Below are positions 26,614 through 37,583 of a stretch of 38,962 bases of DNA, in pieces. How positions within the stretch are numbered: position 1 is the stretch's first letter; every line of letters begins with the position of its first letter. The position numbers and the translations under genes were made by a program. The DNA is from Microbacteriaceae bacterium (GTDB lineage: Bacteria > Actinomycetota > Actinomycetes > Actinomycetales > Microbacteriaceae), in the NCBI GenBank assembly GCA_007117135.1, contig SKHB01000095.1, forward strand, positions 1 through 38,962, written 5' to 3'. Under the pieces are notes generated by a model. The model made no database searches and was not told the origin of the DNA. It was given only the letters and a program-made list of their open reading frames with translations.

Positions 26614-28019
26614 CTGACGTGCTCGGGGAGTTTCACAAGAGCCATCAAGATAAATCCGGCCAGAAGAACGACGACAATGCCGACGATGCCCCAGTACTGG
26701 GCGCCACCAAGCCCGATAGCGACCGACCACAGGGTCGGTGTGAGGAAGCTCACGGCACGCCCCGTTGTTGCATAGAGGCCAAAGATGGCTCCCTCTTGGC
26801 CCACCGGTGACACTCGGGCCAGGAAAGACCTGGCGGCTGCCTGTGCTGGCCCGACAAGCGACGCTAGAATCATGCCGCCGAGCCAGAAAGCTGCTGGGCC
26901 GAGGTCTCTGGTGAGGAAAAGAAAAACACCCACAGCAACGAGCCCGCCGAGGGATCCCAAAATGACGGCTCGCGGGCCAAGCCAGTCGTCCAAACGACCC
27001 GAGAGCATCGTGGAGATTCCCGCGACGAGATTCGCAGCAATTCCGAAAATGACTACTTCGTTGAAGCTGAAGCCAAATGTTCCCGCCGCCAGGACGCCAC
27101 CAAAGGTGAAAACGCCTGAGAGGCCGTCGCGGAAGATAGCACTGGAGAGCAGGAACTGGAACGTCGAGGGGGATGTCTTTCGTAGACGCTTAATGTCGCG
27201 CCACAGCACCCCATAGCTGGCGAAAAAGCCCACCCTATCGGCGACGGGTTTTTTCGGAACCTCCGGCACAAATAAGAAGATAGGAATCGCAAAAACTACC
27301 GTCCACACTGCACACGCCACCGCAATTGCCCGAATGGCCATGCCGTTTTCGTCTCCGAGGCCAAAGATGTCGAATTCGAGGAACCCGAAAAACGCGATGA
27401 GCAACATCAAAATGCCGCCGAGATACCCGAAGCCCCAGCCAAGACCACTAATGCGGCCAACGTTTTTCGGGGTCGACACCTGGACAATCATCGCGTTGTA
27501 GTGGACGTTTGCGATCTCCGCAAACACATTTCCCGCGGCCACCAGGGTGAGGCCAAGGATAAACATGTTTGGTTCGACGGTGACAAAGAACAGTCCTGCC
27601 TGAACAAAGACGAGAAGTAGCGTATTTATCCCGAGCCACCATTTGCGGTTACTGGAACGGTCGGAGCGCTGTCCGAGCACCGGAGCCAGCGCAGCAATGA
27701 GGAAACCGGCGGCTGCGATCGCGTATCCGAGGTCGCGAGAGAGGCCAGCCGATGCGGCTTGATATTCGGGCGAATCAGTTCCCAGGGCAAGAATTTCCGG
27801 GTCGACAAAAAGATCGCTGACCAGGTAGACCGTGAAGACAAAGGTGGTGATGACGGTGGCGAAGGGCTGGGTGGCCCAGTCCCACAAAGCCCAGCTAAAA
27901 GATTGGCCTGCGGGCACTTTCCTGTCGCCATTGGCGATGAGTCCATAAACGGGGAGCTGATCGGTGTCGGCCACCGGGGGTATCGGCTTCGGGGGATCAT
28001 TGTCCGGGGTGTTCGCCAT
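26598..28019 (-). CDS. MFS transporter of the UMF1 type
   Basis: The 473-residue protein has about twelve membrane segments. Its N-terminal SFSWALWDWATQPFATVITTFVF is typical of the UMF1 (Atg22-like, PF11700) branch of the major facilitator superfamily. Substrates of bacterial members are mostly unknown; vacuolar relatives export amino acids. SDRSSNRKWWLG occupies the usual loop 2-3 position. The N-terminus carries an extra Pro-rich cytoplasmic stretch of about 40 residues. The ATG at 28019 has a weak GGTGGG. TTG at 28046 is an alternative, lying seven bases after TATCTA. The gene is convergent with and overlaps crtEb, and is divergent from dnaK. Confidence 0.82.
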   Translation of the reverse strand: MANTPDNDPPKPIPPVADTDQLPVYGLIANGDRKVPAGQSFSWALWDWATQPFATVITTFVFTVYLVSDLFVDPEILALGTDSPEYQAASAGLSRDLGYAIAAAGFLIAALAPVLGQRSDRSSNRKWWLGINTLLLVFVQAGLFFVTVEPNMFILGLTLVAAGNVFAEIANVHYNAMIVQVSTPKNVGRISGLGWGFGYLGGILMLLIAFFGFLEFDIFGLGDENGMAIRAIAVACAVWTVVFAIPIFLFVPEVPKKPVADRVGFFASYGVLWRDIKRLRKTSPSTFQFLLSSAIFRDGLSGVFTFGGVLAAGTFGFSFNEVVIFGIAANLVAGISTMLSGRLDDWLGPRAVILGSLGGLVAVGVFLFLTRDLGPAAFWLGGMILASLVGPAQAAARSFLARVSPVGQEGAIFGLYATTGRAVSFLTPTLWSVAIGLGGAQYWGIVGIVVVLLAGFILMALVKLPEHVSYRGK

Positions 28020-28077
28020 GTGCCCACCGTAGTGGGTTTCGGTCAACCTCAGCTAGATAAAAAGAACAATAGGGTGA

Positions 28078-30090
<2,013 letters not shown>

Positions 30091-30098
30091 TCAGACCG

Positions 30099-30704
30099 AT
30101 GGCCGACAACGACAACATCCCTCCTGAAGAAAACGACGGTCAAGAACCTCTGTTTCAGGACAAGCGCCGGATAGACCCCGAAACGGGCGACGTCAGGCAG
30201 CCTGCAGTGCCGAGCGACGATGAACCGGGAGAACCCCTCAACGAGGCGGACCTTGCCCTGTTAGCCGACGCGGAGCGCGACCTGGTCGCAGAATATCGCG
30301 ACCGGGCTGCTCGCGCCGAAGCTGAGCTGGCGAATTTCCGCCAGCGGGTGGAGCGAGACCGTCAAGCAAACCGTGACGCTGTCATCATCGAAGTCATCAG
30401 GTCGCTGCTGCCAGCAATCGACGACCTGGATCGAGCTGATGCGCACGGCGACCTGGCGGGAACGCCCCTAGAGCTTGTGGCACAAAAAATTCAGCAGACC
30501 TTTGAGCGCTACGGCGTCGCGAAGGTGGGGGCTGTGGGGGACGGGTTCGACCCCAACCTTCATGAGGCTCTTATGAGGATGCCTTCCCCCGGCGCAACGG
30601 TCGACACCGTTGCTGAAGTGTTGGAAGTGGGATACACGCTCGGTGAGCGACTGATTCGCCCGGCCAAAGTGGCGGTCAGTGTGCCCCAGGATGGCGACAG
30701 TTAG
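30099..30704 (+). CDS. grpE: Nucleotide exchange factor GrpE
   Basis: GrpE releases ADP from DnaK. The 201-residue protein has an acidic, flexible N-terminus (about 1-50). A long coiled-coil helix follows (about 55-100, including ARAEAELANFRQRVERDR). The C-terminal beta domain has the family signature FDPNLHEALMR and VLEVGYTLGERLIRPAKVAVS. It starts eight bases after the dnaK stop with only a weak purine stretch (AAGAAG) before the ATG, so translation may depend on coupling to dnaK. Confidence 0.96.
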   Translation: MADNDNIPPEENDGQEPLFQDKRRIDPETGDVRQPAVPSDDEPGEPLNEADLALLADAERDLVAEYRDRAARAEAELANFRQRVERDRQANRDAVIIEVIRSLLPAIDDLDRADAHGDLAGTPLELVAQKIQQTFERYGVAKVGAVGDGFDPNLHEALMRMPSPGATVDTVAEVLEVGYTLGERLIRPAKVAVSVPQDGDS

Positions 30705-30738
30705 AAACCCTCGGTAAAGAGCGGAAGGAGGGGGCAAA

Positions 30739-31704
30739 ATGGCAAGTCAAGACTGGCTGGAAAAAGACTTTTACAAGATTCTTGGCGTGGACAAGAGTGT
30801 GTCTGACGCGGAGTTGAAGAAGGTCTACCGGAAACTTGCTCGCACCTACCACCCCGACTCCAACCCAGGAGATGCAACCGCCGAGACCCGTTTCAAGGAA
30901 ATCTCTGAAGCTTACTCGGTGCTATCAGACCCGGCCCAACGTCAGGAATACGACCAGATTCGTGCGATGGCTGCCGGTGGTCCCCGGTTTACCGCCGGTG
31001 GCGGTGGCGCTGGCGGGTTCGAAGACATCTTCGGCGGCATGTTTGGTGGTGGAGGGCGACCCGGCCAGTACGCCGGTGGCGCCCCCGGAGGTTTCGGAGA
31101 CCTTTTCAGCGGCCTGTTTGGTGACCAGGGTGGATACTCCTACGGTCAGCCCGTCAAAGGCCAAGACGTGAATGCCCGAATTACCCTCGACCTCGCCACC
31201 GCGGTCGAGGGAACCACGGTCAGCGTGGAGACAGCGTCGGGGAAGAAAATCCAGGCCAAGATTCCTGCCGGCGTCAAAGACGGGCAAAAAGTCCGCCTTC
31301 GCGGAAAAGGACAACCCAGTCCCAACGGCGGCAGACCCGGTGATGTCATCATCACCGTGGGCGTGCCCAAACACCAGGTGTTCGCGAGAGAGGACAATCA
31401 TCTTCGGGTCGTCGTTCCGGTGACCTTTGGCGAAGCCGCCCTTGGCGCCACTATTGATGTCCCCACCCTCGACGGAGACAAGGTGCGCGTCAAGGTGCCA
31501 GCGGGAACACAGAGCGGCCAAGTCATGCGCGTTCGAGGCCGGGGGGTAAACGCTGGCGGAAAAATGGGCGACCTGCTGGTTGAGTTGAAAGTAGCTGTCC
31601 CCTCACACATGTCTTCCACGGCAAAAGGACACCTCGAAAAGCTCATTGCGGCACTCCCCGACGAAAACCCCCGCGATGACCTCATGTCGAAGGCAAAAAG
31701 GTAG
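30739..31704 (+). CDS. dnaJ: DnaJ-type co-chaperone without zinc finger
   Basis: The J-protein stimulates DnaK ATPase and delivers clients. The 321-residue protein has the J-domain (about 9-75) with HPD at residues 38-40. A Gly/Phe-rich linker follows (about 83-135), then two C-terminal beta domains. The CxxCxGxG zinc-finger repeats of type I DnaJ are absent, so this is a type II (CbpA-like) form in the dnaK operon. A second, zinc-finger DnaJ may lie elsewhere in the genome. GGAGGGGG precedes the ATG. hspR begins nine bases after the stop. Confidence 0.95.
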   Translation: MASQDWLEKDFYKILGVDKSVSDAELKKVYRKLARTYHPDSNPGDATAETRFKEISEAYSVLSDPAQRQEYDQIRAMAAGGPRFTAGGGGAGGFEDIFGGMFGGGGRPGQYAGGAPGGFGDLFSGLFGDQGGYSYGQPVKGQDVNARITLDLATAVEGTTVSVETASGKKIQAKIPAGVKDGQKVRLRGKGQPSPNGGRPGDVIITVGVPKHQVFAREDNHLRVVVPVTFGEAALGATIDVPTLDGDKVRVKVPAGTQSGQVMRVRGRGVNAGGKMGDLLVELKVAVPSHMSSTAKGHLEKLIAALPDENPRDDLMSKAKR

Positions 31705-31713
31705 GGGGCGAGC

Positions 31714-32199
31714 GTGTTTGGCCCCGGGGTAACAGAAAACACTCCGCTTTTTCCCATTACACAAGCAGCGGAACTGGCCGGCCTGCACCCACAAACCCTG
31801 AGGCAGTATGACCGGATGGGTTTAGTAAAACCTCAACGCACGGCAGGTCAAACGAGACGCTATTCGATGAGGGATGTGGTGGCCCTCCGAGAAGTAACCC
31901 GTCTGAGTGCTGAAGGGGTCAACCTCGAGGGGATTAAACGCATCATCGAGTTGGAGAAGAATAACGGCGAGTTGCTGAGCAGAGTGCGAAAACTGGAGGC
32001 AGCACTCGCCGATGAAATCATGAAGCGTCAAGGCCGGCGCGTCTTTGCTGCTGGGTCAGAAGGTGAAGTGATTCCCCTTCGAACCGGTGAGCGGGCCGGA
32101 AAGGCCAACCAAGTTGTTGTGTGGAACCCGGTGTGGCGGATGTGGGCAGATTGGATGAGCAGCCCCCCCGACCGCCCAAAGAAAGGAAGGGGTAAATAA
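31714..32199 (+). CDS. hspR: Heat-shock repressor HspR (MerR family)
   Basis: HspR binds HAIR sites and represses the chaperone operon, with DnaK as co-repressor. The 161-residue protein has the MerR-type helix-turn-helix (about 15-60) with [24 protein letters not shown], then [14 protein letters not shown] and a short coiled coil. The C-terminal 45 residues are basic and contain [10 protein letters not shown]. The GTG at 31714 is preceded by a GGGGGC stretch. The clpB start is two bases after the stop. The two HAIR sites before dnaK fit autoregulation of the whole operon. Confidence 0.95.
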   Translation: MFGPGVTENTPLFPITQAAELAGLHPQTLRQYDRMGLVKPQRTAGQTRRYSMRDVVALREVTRLSAEGVNLEGIKRIIELEKNNGELLSRVRKLEAALADEIMKRQGRRVFAAGSEGEVIPLRTGERAGKANQVVVWNPVWRMWADWMSSPPDRPKKGRGK

Positions 32200-32201
32200 C
32201 A

Positions 32202-34367
32202 ATGGCAACAAACGTGCCCCCGCAGGCTAACGAGAATTCTTCCGCCTTGGAACAATTCGGGGTCAACCTCACCGACATCGCACGGGAAGGAAAACTTGAC
32301 CCGGTGATTGGTCGAGACGCAGAGATCCGTCGCGTCTCGCAAGTGTTGACCAGACGAACAAAAAACAACCCTGTGCTGATCGGTGAACCGGGAGTGGGGA
32401 AGACCGCGGTTGTTGAAGGTCTCGCTCAACGAATTATTGCCGGTGACGTTGCTGATTCGCTGAAGAACAAGCAACTTATTGCCCTAGATATGGCGGCGCT
32501 TGTCGCCGGAGCGAAATACCGTGGTGAATTCGAAGAGCGCCTCAAAGCAGTGTTGAAAGAGATTAATGACGCAGAGGGCGAAATCATCACCTTTGTTGAT
32601 GAGCTCCACACTCTGATGGGTGCGGGTGGGGGAGAGGGGTCTGTTGCCGCGTCAAACATGTTAAAACCCATGCTTGCCAGAGGTGAGTTGCGCCTCATTG
32701 GCGCCACCACGCTGAACGAATACCGCGAATACATTGAAAAAGACGCGGCCCTCGAGCGCCGTTTCCAACAGGTGTTTGTTGGAGAACCGAGTGTTGAAGA
32801 CACGGTCGCCATTCTTCGAGGCCTGAAAGAGCGCTACGAAGCACACCACAGAGTCGCGATCGCCGATAGTGCGCTGGTGGCAGCGGCAACACTGTCCAAC
32901 CGATACATCACAGCTCGCCAATTGCCGGACAAAGCCATCGACTTGATTGACGAAGCGGCCAGCCGCCTCAAAATGGAAATCGAATCGTCGCCAGTCGAAA
33001 TCGATGAGCTTCGACGCATCGTCGACCGGATGAAGATTGAAGAATTGGCTCTCAAGAAAGAAAAAGACGACGCCTCGAAGGAGCGACTGGCGAAGCTGCG
33101 CACCGATATGGCCGAAAAAGAGGCACACCTCACCGCCCTGCAAGAGCGGTGGGCAAGTGAGAAAGCGTCGTTGCAGGGTGTTGGTGAACTAAAAACCCAA
33201 CTCAACGACGCCCGTATCGAACTTGACCGGGTGATGCGAGAGGGCAACTATCAAGAAGCATCCCGCCTCAACTACGAAGTAATTCCCGGGATTGAAAAGG
33301 CAATAACCGATGCCGAAAATCTTGACACCACGGGTGAGCGAATGGTCAACGACCAGGTCACCGACGAAGACATTGCTGCCGTAGTGGCGGCGTGGACAGG
33401 AATTCCGGTGGACAAGCTCACTCAAGGTGAAACTGAACGCCTGCTGCACCTGGAAATTGAGCTCGCCAAAAGACTTGTTGGCCAAAAAGATGCAGTGACC
33501 GCGGTGAGCGAAGCAGTTCGTCGCACCAGGGCGGGACTGTCTGACCCTGGTCGACCCACCGGTTCGTTCCTTTTCCTCGGTCCGACGGGAGTGGGGAAGA
33601 CAGAGTTAGCCAAAGCGCTGGCGGACTACCTGTTTGATGACGAGAAGGCTCTTGTTCGCATTGATATGAGCGAATACGGGGAAAAATTTGCTGTCTCACG
33701 GCTGATTGGAGCGCCTCCCGGTTACGTCGGATACGAGCAGGGAGGCCAGCTGACAGAAGCTGTTCGCCGCCGACCCTATTCGGTAATCCTGCTTGATGAG
33801 GTCGAGAAAGCCCACCCTGAAGTATTCGACCTGCTTCTCCAAGTACTCGACGACGGTCGGCTCACAGACGGCCAAGGCCGGACCGTTGACTTTCGAAACA
33901 CCATCCTCATTCTGACTTCAAACCTGGGCTCCAGTTACCTGATTGAGGAAGGCCCGTCGTGGGCGGAGAAAGTCCAGGCGGTCAACAATGAGGTGCGAAA
34001 GGCGTTCAAACCGGAGTTTGTGAACCGACTTGACGACATCGTCGTCTTCGGGACACTCAGCGAAATTGATCTCGGTCAGATTGTCGAGATCACCATTGAC
34101 CGTTTGCAGAACCGACTGGCGGAGCGTCGCCTCGAACTCGCGGTGACCCCGAATGCGCGATCCTGGTTGGCCGACCACGGATATGACCCCATTTATGGGG
34201 CGAGGCCGCTTCGACGTTTGATGCAAAAAGAAATCGACGACCGGTTAGCTAAGGAGCTTCTTGCTGGGAATATTCGGGACGGCCAGAGTGTTCGAGTAGA
34301 TGTCGCTGAAGACGGTGGCAGTCTCGTCGTTGACCCGTTTGACCTTGAGACACCTCTGCCCGATTGA
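32202..34367 (+). CDS. clpB: ClpB-type disaggregase lacking the N-terminal domain
   Basis: ClpB pulls polypeptides out of aggregates with DnaK. This 721-residue form begins only about 15 residues before the first AAA+ domain. Walker A-1 is GEPGVGKT at 61-68, and the substrate-loop [10 protein letters not shown] follows. A middle domain at about 275-395 has the coiled-coil heptads expected of ClpB, not ClpA or ClpC. Walker A-2 is GPTGVGKT at 460-467, with [21 protein letters not shown] after it. The usual N-terminal domain of about 145 residues is absent, and upstream sequence is hspR, so this is not an annotation artefact. AAAGGAAGGGG precedes the ATG. Confidence 0.93.
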   Translation: MATNVPPQANENSSALEQFGVNLTDIAREGKLDPVIGRDAEIRRVSQVLTRRTKNNPVLIGEPGVGKTAVVEGLAQRIIAGDVADSLKNKQLIALDMAALVAGAKYRGEFEERLKAVLKEINDAEGEIITFVDELHTLMGAGGGEGSVAASNMLKPMLARGELRLIGATTLNEYREYIEKDAALERRFQQVFVGEPSVEDTVAILRGLKERYEAHHRVAIADSALVAAATLSNRYITARQLPDKAIDLIDEAASRLKMEIESSPVEIDELRRIVDRMKIEELALKKEKDDASKERLAKLRTDMAEKEAHLTALQERWASEKASLQGVGELKTQLNDARIELDRVMREGNYQEASRLNYEVIPGIEKAITDAENLDTTGERMVNDQVTDEDIAAVVAAWTGIPVDKLTQGETERLLHLEIELAKRLVGQKDAVTAVSEAVRRTRAGLSDPGRPTGSFLFLGPTGVGKTELAKALADYLFDDEKALVRIDMSEYGEKFAVSRLIGAPPGYVGYEQGGQLTEAVRRRPYSVILLDEVEKAHPEVFDLLLQVLDDGRLTDGQGRTVDFRNTILILTSNLGSSYLIEEGPSWAEKVQAVNNEVRKAFKPEFVNRLDDIVVFGTLSEIDLGQIVEITIDRLQNRLAERRLELAVTPNARSWLADHGYDPIYGARPLRRLMQKEIDDRLAKELLAGNIRDGQSVRVDVAEDGGSLVVDPFDLETPLPD

Positions 34368-34382
34368 AGAAGAAAGAAACGA

Positions 34383-34952
34383 ATGAAGAACCCTGCACAT
34401 ACTGACTACCCGATCATGGCTGAACTGACCGAGCGGTGGAGCCCACGAGCCTATGACCCCACTCACCAGATCAGCTCGGAAGAGTTGGGGTCACTATTTG
34501 AAGCAGCGAGGTGGTCACCGTCGTCATCGAATACCCAACCGTGGTCTTTTGTTGTCGGCAAGCGCGGCGATGAGAACTTCACCAAGATTCTTGGGCTTCT
34601 AGCTCCTGGGAATGCTGTGTGGGCCAACCGCGCATCGGCTCTCGTGGTGAACATCGTTGAAGAGGTCTCGGCTGAGGGTAAGACCCAGTCAGCGTCACAC
34701 TATGACGTCGGCCAGGCCGCTGCTCATCTTTCCATCCAGGCCACACACATGGGGCTTATCGTTCACCAAATGGGTGGCTTTGATAAAGACGGAATGCACC
34801 GCGCTTTGGGTTTGGATGAACGTCACCGCCCGATTGTTGTGATGGCCATTGGTGTTGGCGGCGACATGAGTGACCTGCCGGAGGACATTCAAGCTCGCGA
34901 GGTTGCCCCGAGGCAGCGAAAACCGCTGAGCGATGTTGTGACGGGTCTCTAG
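34383..34952 (+). CDS. Nitroreductase-family FMN oxidoreductase
   Basis: The 189-residue protein fits the nitroreductase family of FMN enzymes, which use NAD(P)H to reduce nitro compounds or other acceptors. The FMN-binding segment RWSPRAYD (residues 18-25) and ARWSPSSSNTQPW (42-54) are clear. The C-terminal half has the DVGQAAAHLSIQATHMGL helix and IVVMAIGVGGD. The substrate is unknown. It follows clpB by 15 bases and may belong to the same stress operon. AAGAAAG precedes the ATG. The stop overlaps the convergent threonine aldolase stop by four bases. Confidence 0.88.
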   Translation: MKNPAHTDYPIMAELTERWSPRAYDPTHQISSEELGSLFEAARWSPSSSNTQPWSFVVGKRGDENFTKILGLLAPGNAVWANRASALVVNIVEEVSAEGKTQSASHYDVGQAAAHLSIQATHMGLIVHQMGGFDKDGMHRALGLDERHRPIVVMAIGVGGDMSDLPEDIQAREVAPRQRKPLSDVVTGL

Positions 34953-36010
34953 GGAGACAACACTGACTTGACGGTGTCGACAAACCTGTCGATGTCATCT
35001 TCGGTGGTGTCCCACGAACACATCCACCGCACTTCACCGCGAGCACGGTCCCAGTCGTAGAAGCGAACATGCTCACGAATTTTGTCTGACTTTTCTGGAT
35101 CCAGGAGAGCAAAAACAGCGTTCGCGTCAGTGGGTTGTGAGAAGGCAAGCCCTGTGATGGTTCCTGCCTGAATTTCCGCTTCAAGTTTGTTTCGAAGAAG
35201 CGTTGCCATCTCGTTTGAGTGGCGAGCAATCGTTACACCCAGGTTGTCAGTGAGCAGTGCGACAAGTTGGGCGGAGACAAAGCGCATCTTGCTGGACAAC
35301 TGCATGGACAGTTTCCGAAGGTAAATCAACCCATCGACAGTGTCCGGGTTGATGACAACAATCGCTTCTGCTGCCATCCCCCCGTTTTTGGTTCCCCCTA
35401 AACTCACCAGGTCAACACCTAAGTCGCTGGTGAACTCGTGGAAAGATTTTTCGAGGCTCGCTGCAGCGTTGAACAGCCTGGCTCCGTCCATGTGAACAAC
35501 GAGGTCTAATGAGTGGGCGACGTCGACAAGCTCGGCGATTTCGTCTGGGGTGTAGACCGTGCCCAGTTCGGTGCTTTGGGTGATGGAGACAGCCAAAGGT
35601 TGAGGCCGGTGCTCATCGCCTCGCCCAAATGCTTGCGTGCGAAGCCCGTCTGGGGTGAGTTTTCCCTCGACGGGCGCAACGGTGAATAGCTTGAGCCCGC
35701 TGACCCGCTCAGGTGCACCACCTTCATCGGTGTGGATGTGGGCGGTGTCGGTGGCGATGATTGCTCCCCATCTGGGCATTGCTGCAGTCAAGCCAACAAC
35801 ATTCGCGCCGGTTCCGTTAAAGACGGGAAACACTTCAGCTCTCGGGCCGAATTCGTTACGAATCAGACCGAGCAGGGTGGCTGTTTCGTCATCTTCGCCG
35901 TATGCGACTTGGTGTCCCTGGTTAACCCGGTTCATCGCCTCGAATACAGCGGGATGAACACCGGCATAGTTATCGCTGGCGAACCCCCGCCAAGGTGTGG
36001 TGTGTGACAT
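34949..36010 (-). CDS. ltaE: Low-specificity threonine aldolase (beta-eliminating lyase family)
   Basis: The PLP enzyme cleaves L-threonine or allo-threonine to glycine and acetaldehyde. The 353-residue fold-type I protein has the N-terminal GFASDNYAGVHPAV and the conserved GTGANV segment. Asp and His residues occur at HMDGARLFNAAA, and the PLP Lys208 lies in SLGGTKNGGM. The length is typical. It starts four bases after the DUF6421-like gene with no strong ribosome binding site, so translation is probably coupled. Its possible role here is glycine supply or threonine breakdown. Strict L-threo versus allo preference cannot be read. Confidence 0.9.
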   Translation of the reverse strand: MSHTTPWRGFASDNYAGVHPAVFEAMNRVNQGHQVAYGEDDETATLLGLIRNEFGPRAEVFPVFNGTGANVVGLTAAMPRWGAIIATDTAHIHTDEGGAPERVSGLKLFTVAPVEGKLTPDGLRTQAFGRGDEHRPQPLAVSITQSTELGTVYTPDEIAELVDVAHSLDLVVHMDGARLFNAAASLEKSFHEFTSDLGVDLVSLGGTKNGGMAAEAIVVINPDTVDGLIYLRKLSMQLSSKMRFVSAQLVALLTDNLGVTIARHSNEMATLLRNKLEAEIQAGTITGLAFSQPTDANAVFALLDPEKSDKIREHVRFYDWDRARGEVRWMCSWDTTEDDIDRFVDTVKSVLSP

Positions 36011-36014
36011 GGCT

Positions 36015-37445
36015 CTAATTGTCGCAGGGCTCAGTCTGATGCCGCACCATAAAGCCGGTTAGACCTATGGATTCGTCGATTGTGCCGGCCATTTTGTTGG
36101 CCAAAGCCTCGTAGAACATGGAGAGCGGAAATTCGTCGTCCAGGACGGCGTCGGTGAGAGCTTTGGGTCCTTCGTGGAAAGGCAACTCTTTCTTTGCCCA
36201 CACCGATGCCGGGTGGGGGGCAAGTGTTCCTGACACCAGGTCGTAGGCAGCAAGCCAGTGAACAATCTTTGGCCGGTCGATGCTGGCCCAATACAGGGTG
36301 TTGATGGCGTCGGACAGGGCAACAACATGCGCGGGCATCTCATCCCAGTCGATGGCCAGCTGGGTGTCTGTCCAGTGAATGACACCCCGCTGGTGAAGCC
36401 ACGCAAACAGCAACTGTCCGGCCATACCGTCGTAGTTGCGGGTTCTTGTCCCACTGAGCGGAAACCGGAAGATACGGTCGAACACCACCGCATACAACAC
36501 GCCTTGAGCATGTTCCCTTGTCGTGGAGTCGACAGTGTCGTCACCGAGCATCGTCACACACTCGCGAAACGCTGTCAGGTCACAGCGCAGTTCTTCAAGG
36601 CCATAGAGGAAGAACGGCATACGTTGCTTGATCATGAACGGGTCAAAAGGAAGGTCGCCACGCATGTGCGTGCGGTCGTGAATCAAATCCCACAACACGA
36701 ACGTCTTTTCAGCGAAATCTTGGTCATCGAGCAAACGCTGCGCGTCAGCAGGAAGCCTCAATTTGGTGATGTCGGCAGCTTTCGCCACGACGTGTCGGAA
36801 CCGGGCCGCTTCACGGTCGGCAAAAATGCCGCCCCAAGTAAACGTCGGCAGAACAGGGGGTGTTCCCGGTGTCGCTCCGGGAACTTCGCGGGGAGTGACA
36901 GCAACCGATTCGGGAAACAACACCGCCGAATGGGTGTCGTACCCGGGGGTGAAGTCAACAAACCGGATGGGAACAAACAGGGGGTTGGAAAACCTGGTTG
37001 CTTCAACGTCTGCGACAAAATCCGGCCAAATCACTTCACACAGCACCGCCTCCATGAGGCGGTCGGTTGACCCGTTTTGGGTATACATGGGGAAAATCAC
37101 CACAAGTGGTGTGTGGTCAACACGGGTCTGGTCAGGGTGAAACGCATCGAGCGAGGCGAAAAAATCAGGGGTGGTGAAACCAGACCCAACCCACTGGTCA
37201 AGGTCCTTGGCAACGGCTTCAAGGTAGAGGGTTTCGTGGCTGAGCAACGGCGCCAATTCGCGGGCTGCGCCGGCGAGAGCGTGGGCGTAAGTGGCGGCGT
37301 CGGCGTGGTGTGTGGCGTCCGGGATGGACCCGTCTTTGATTTGGAGGGGACGAAGGGCTTCGGCGGAAGCTTTTGCTTTCAGCCAAGACGGATGTTCACG
37401 AAGCTGCCACGCGGTGAGTACTGGTGTTGTTGCCGGTTTGGTCAT
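36015..37445 (-). CDS. DUF6421-like actinobacterial protein, function unknown
   Basis: The 476-residue soluble protein resembles the DUF6421 family of actinobacteria. That name comes from recall and is moderate only. An HxxxH pair at His256 and His260 in LIHDRTHMRGDLPFDPFMI, followed by LEELRCDLTAF, looks like a metal-binding helix pair, which hints at a metal-dependent enzyme. A stretch with PMYTQNGS lies near residue 122. No signal peptide or membrane segment is present. The ATG at 37445 has AAGGAAAG six bases upstream. A longer frame to 37484 lacks such a site. It heads a two-gene operon with threonine aldolase, and its upstream gap carries two inverted repeats. Confidence 0.65.
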   Translation of the reverse strand: MTKPATTPVLTAWQLREHPSWLKAKASAEALRPLQIKDGSIPDATHHADAATYAHALAGAARELAPLLSHETLYLEAVAKDLDQWVGSGFTTPDFFASLDAFHPDQTRVDHTPLVVIFPMYTQNGSTDRLMEAVLCEVIWPDFVADVEATRFSNPLFVPIRFVDFTPGYDTHSAVLFPESVAVTPREVPGATPGTPPVLPTFTWGGIFADREAARFRHVVAKAADITKLRLPADAQRLLDDQDFAEKTFVLWDLIHDRTHMRGDLPFDPFMIKQRMPFFLYGLEELRCDLTAFRECVTMLGDDTVDSTTREHAQGVLYAVVFDRIFRFPLSGTRTRNYDGMAGQLLFAWLHQRGVIHWTDTQLAIDWDEMPAHVVALSDAINTLYWASIDRPKIVHWLAAYDLVSGTLAPHPASVWAKKELPFHEGPKALTDAVLDDEFPLSMFYEALANKMAGTIDESIGLTGFMVRHQTEPCDN

Positions 37446-37498
37446 CGCACGCTTTCCTTCCGGAGATGTCTCTACAGGTGACATTAGGGAGCCATATG

Positions 37499-37522
37499 GC
37501 GCAAAAAGCGCGCTTTTTGGGC
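37499..37522. promoter_or_regulatory. Inverted repeat IR1 upstream of the DUF6421-like gene
   Basis: GCGCAAAAAGC (37499-37509) and GCTTTTTGGGC (37512-37522) are inverted arms with one mismatch and a GC spacer. The core AAAAAGCGCGCTTTTT is a perfect 16-base palindrome. It lies about 55 bases before the start codon of the minus-strand gene, in the promoter zone. Confidence 0.5.
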
Positions 37523-37548
37523 AATAGATTGGCTAATTGTGATGACTA

Positions 37549-37565
37549 GCGCAAAATTTTTGCGC
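37549..37565. promoter_or_regulatory. Inverted repeat IR2 upstream of the DUF6421-like gene
   Basis: GCGCAAAA (37549-37556), one T, then TTTTGCGC (37558-37565) is a perfect repeat. It shares the GCGCAAAA arm with IR1, and TTTGCGCAAA at 37559-37568 is a further perfect palindrome. The two sites are centred about 47 bases apart. A terminator role for exonuclease III is less likely since no T-run follows on the minus strand. Confidence 0.5.
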
Positions 37566-37583
37566 AAAGAGTGACTCAGTTGC

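Noticed and set aside
31000-31145. GGT/GGC-rich repetitive stretch that might look like a tandem repeat
   Set aside because: It encodes the Gly/Phe-rich linker normal for DnaJ-type proteins.
36258-37070. Open frame of 270 codons on the plus strand opposite the DUF6421-like gene
   Set aside because: Antisense shadow. The minus-strand frame has the good ribosome binding site, operon context and conserved-looking motifs.
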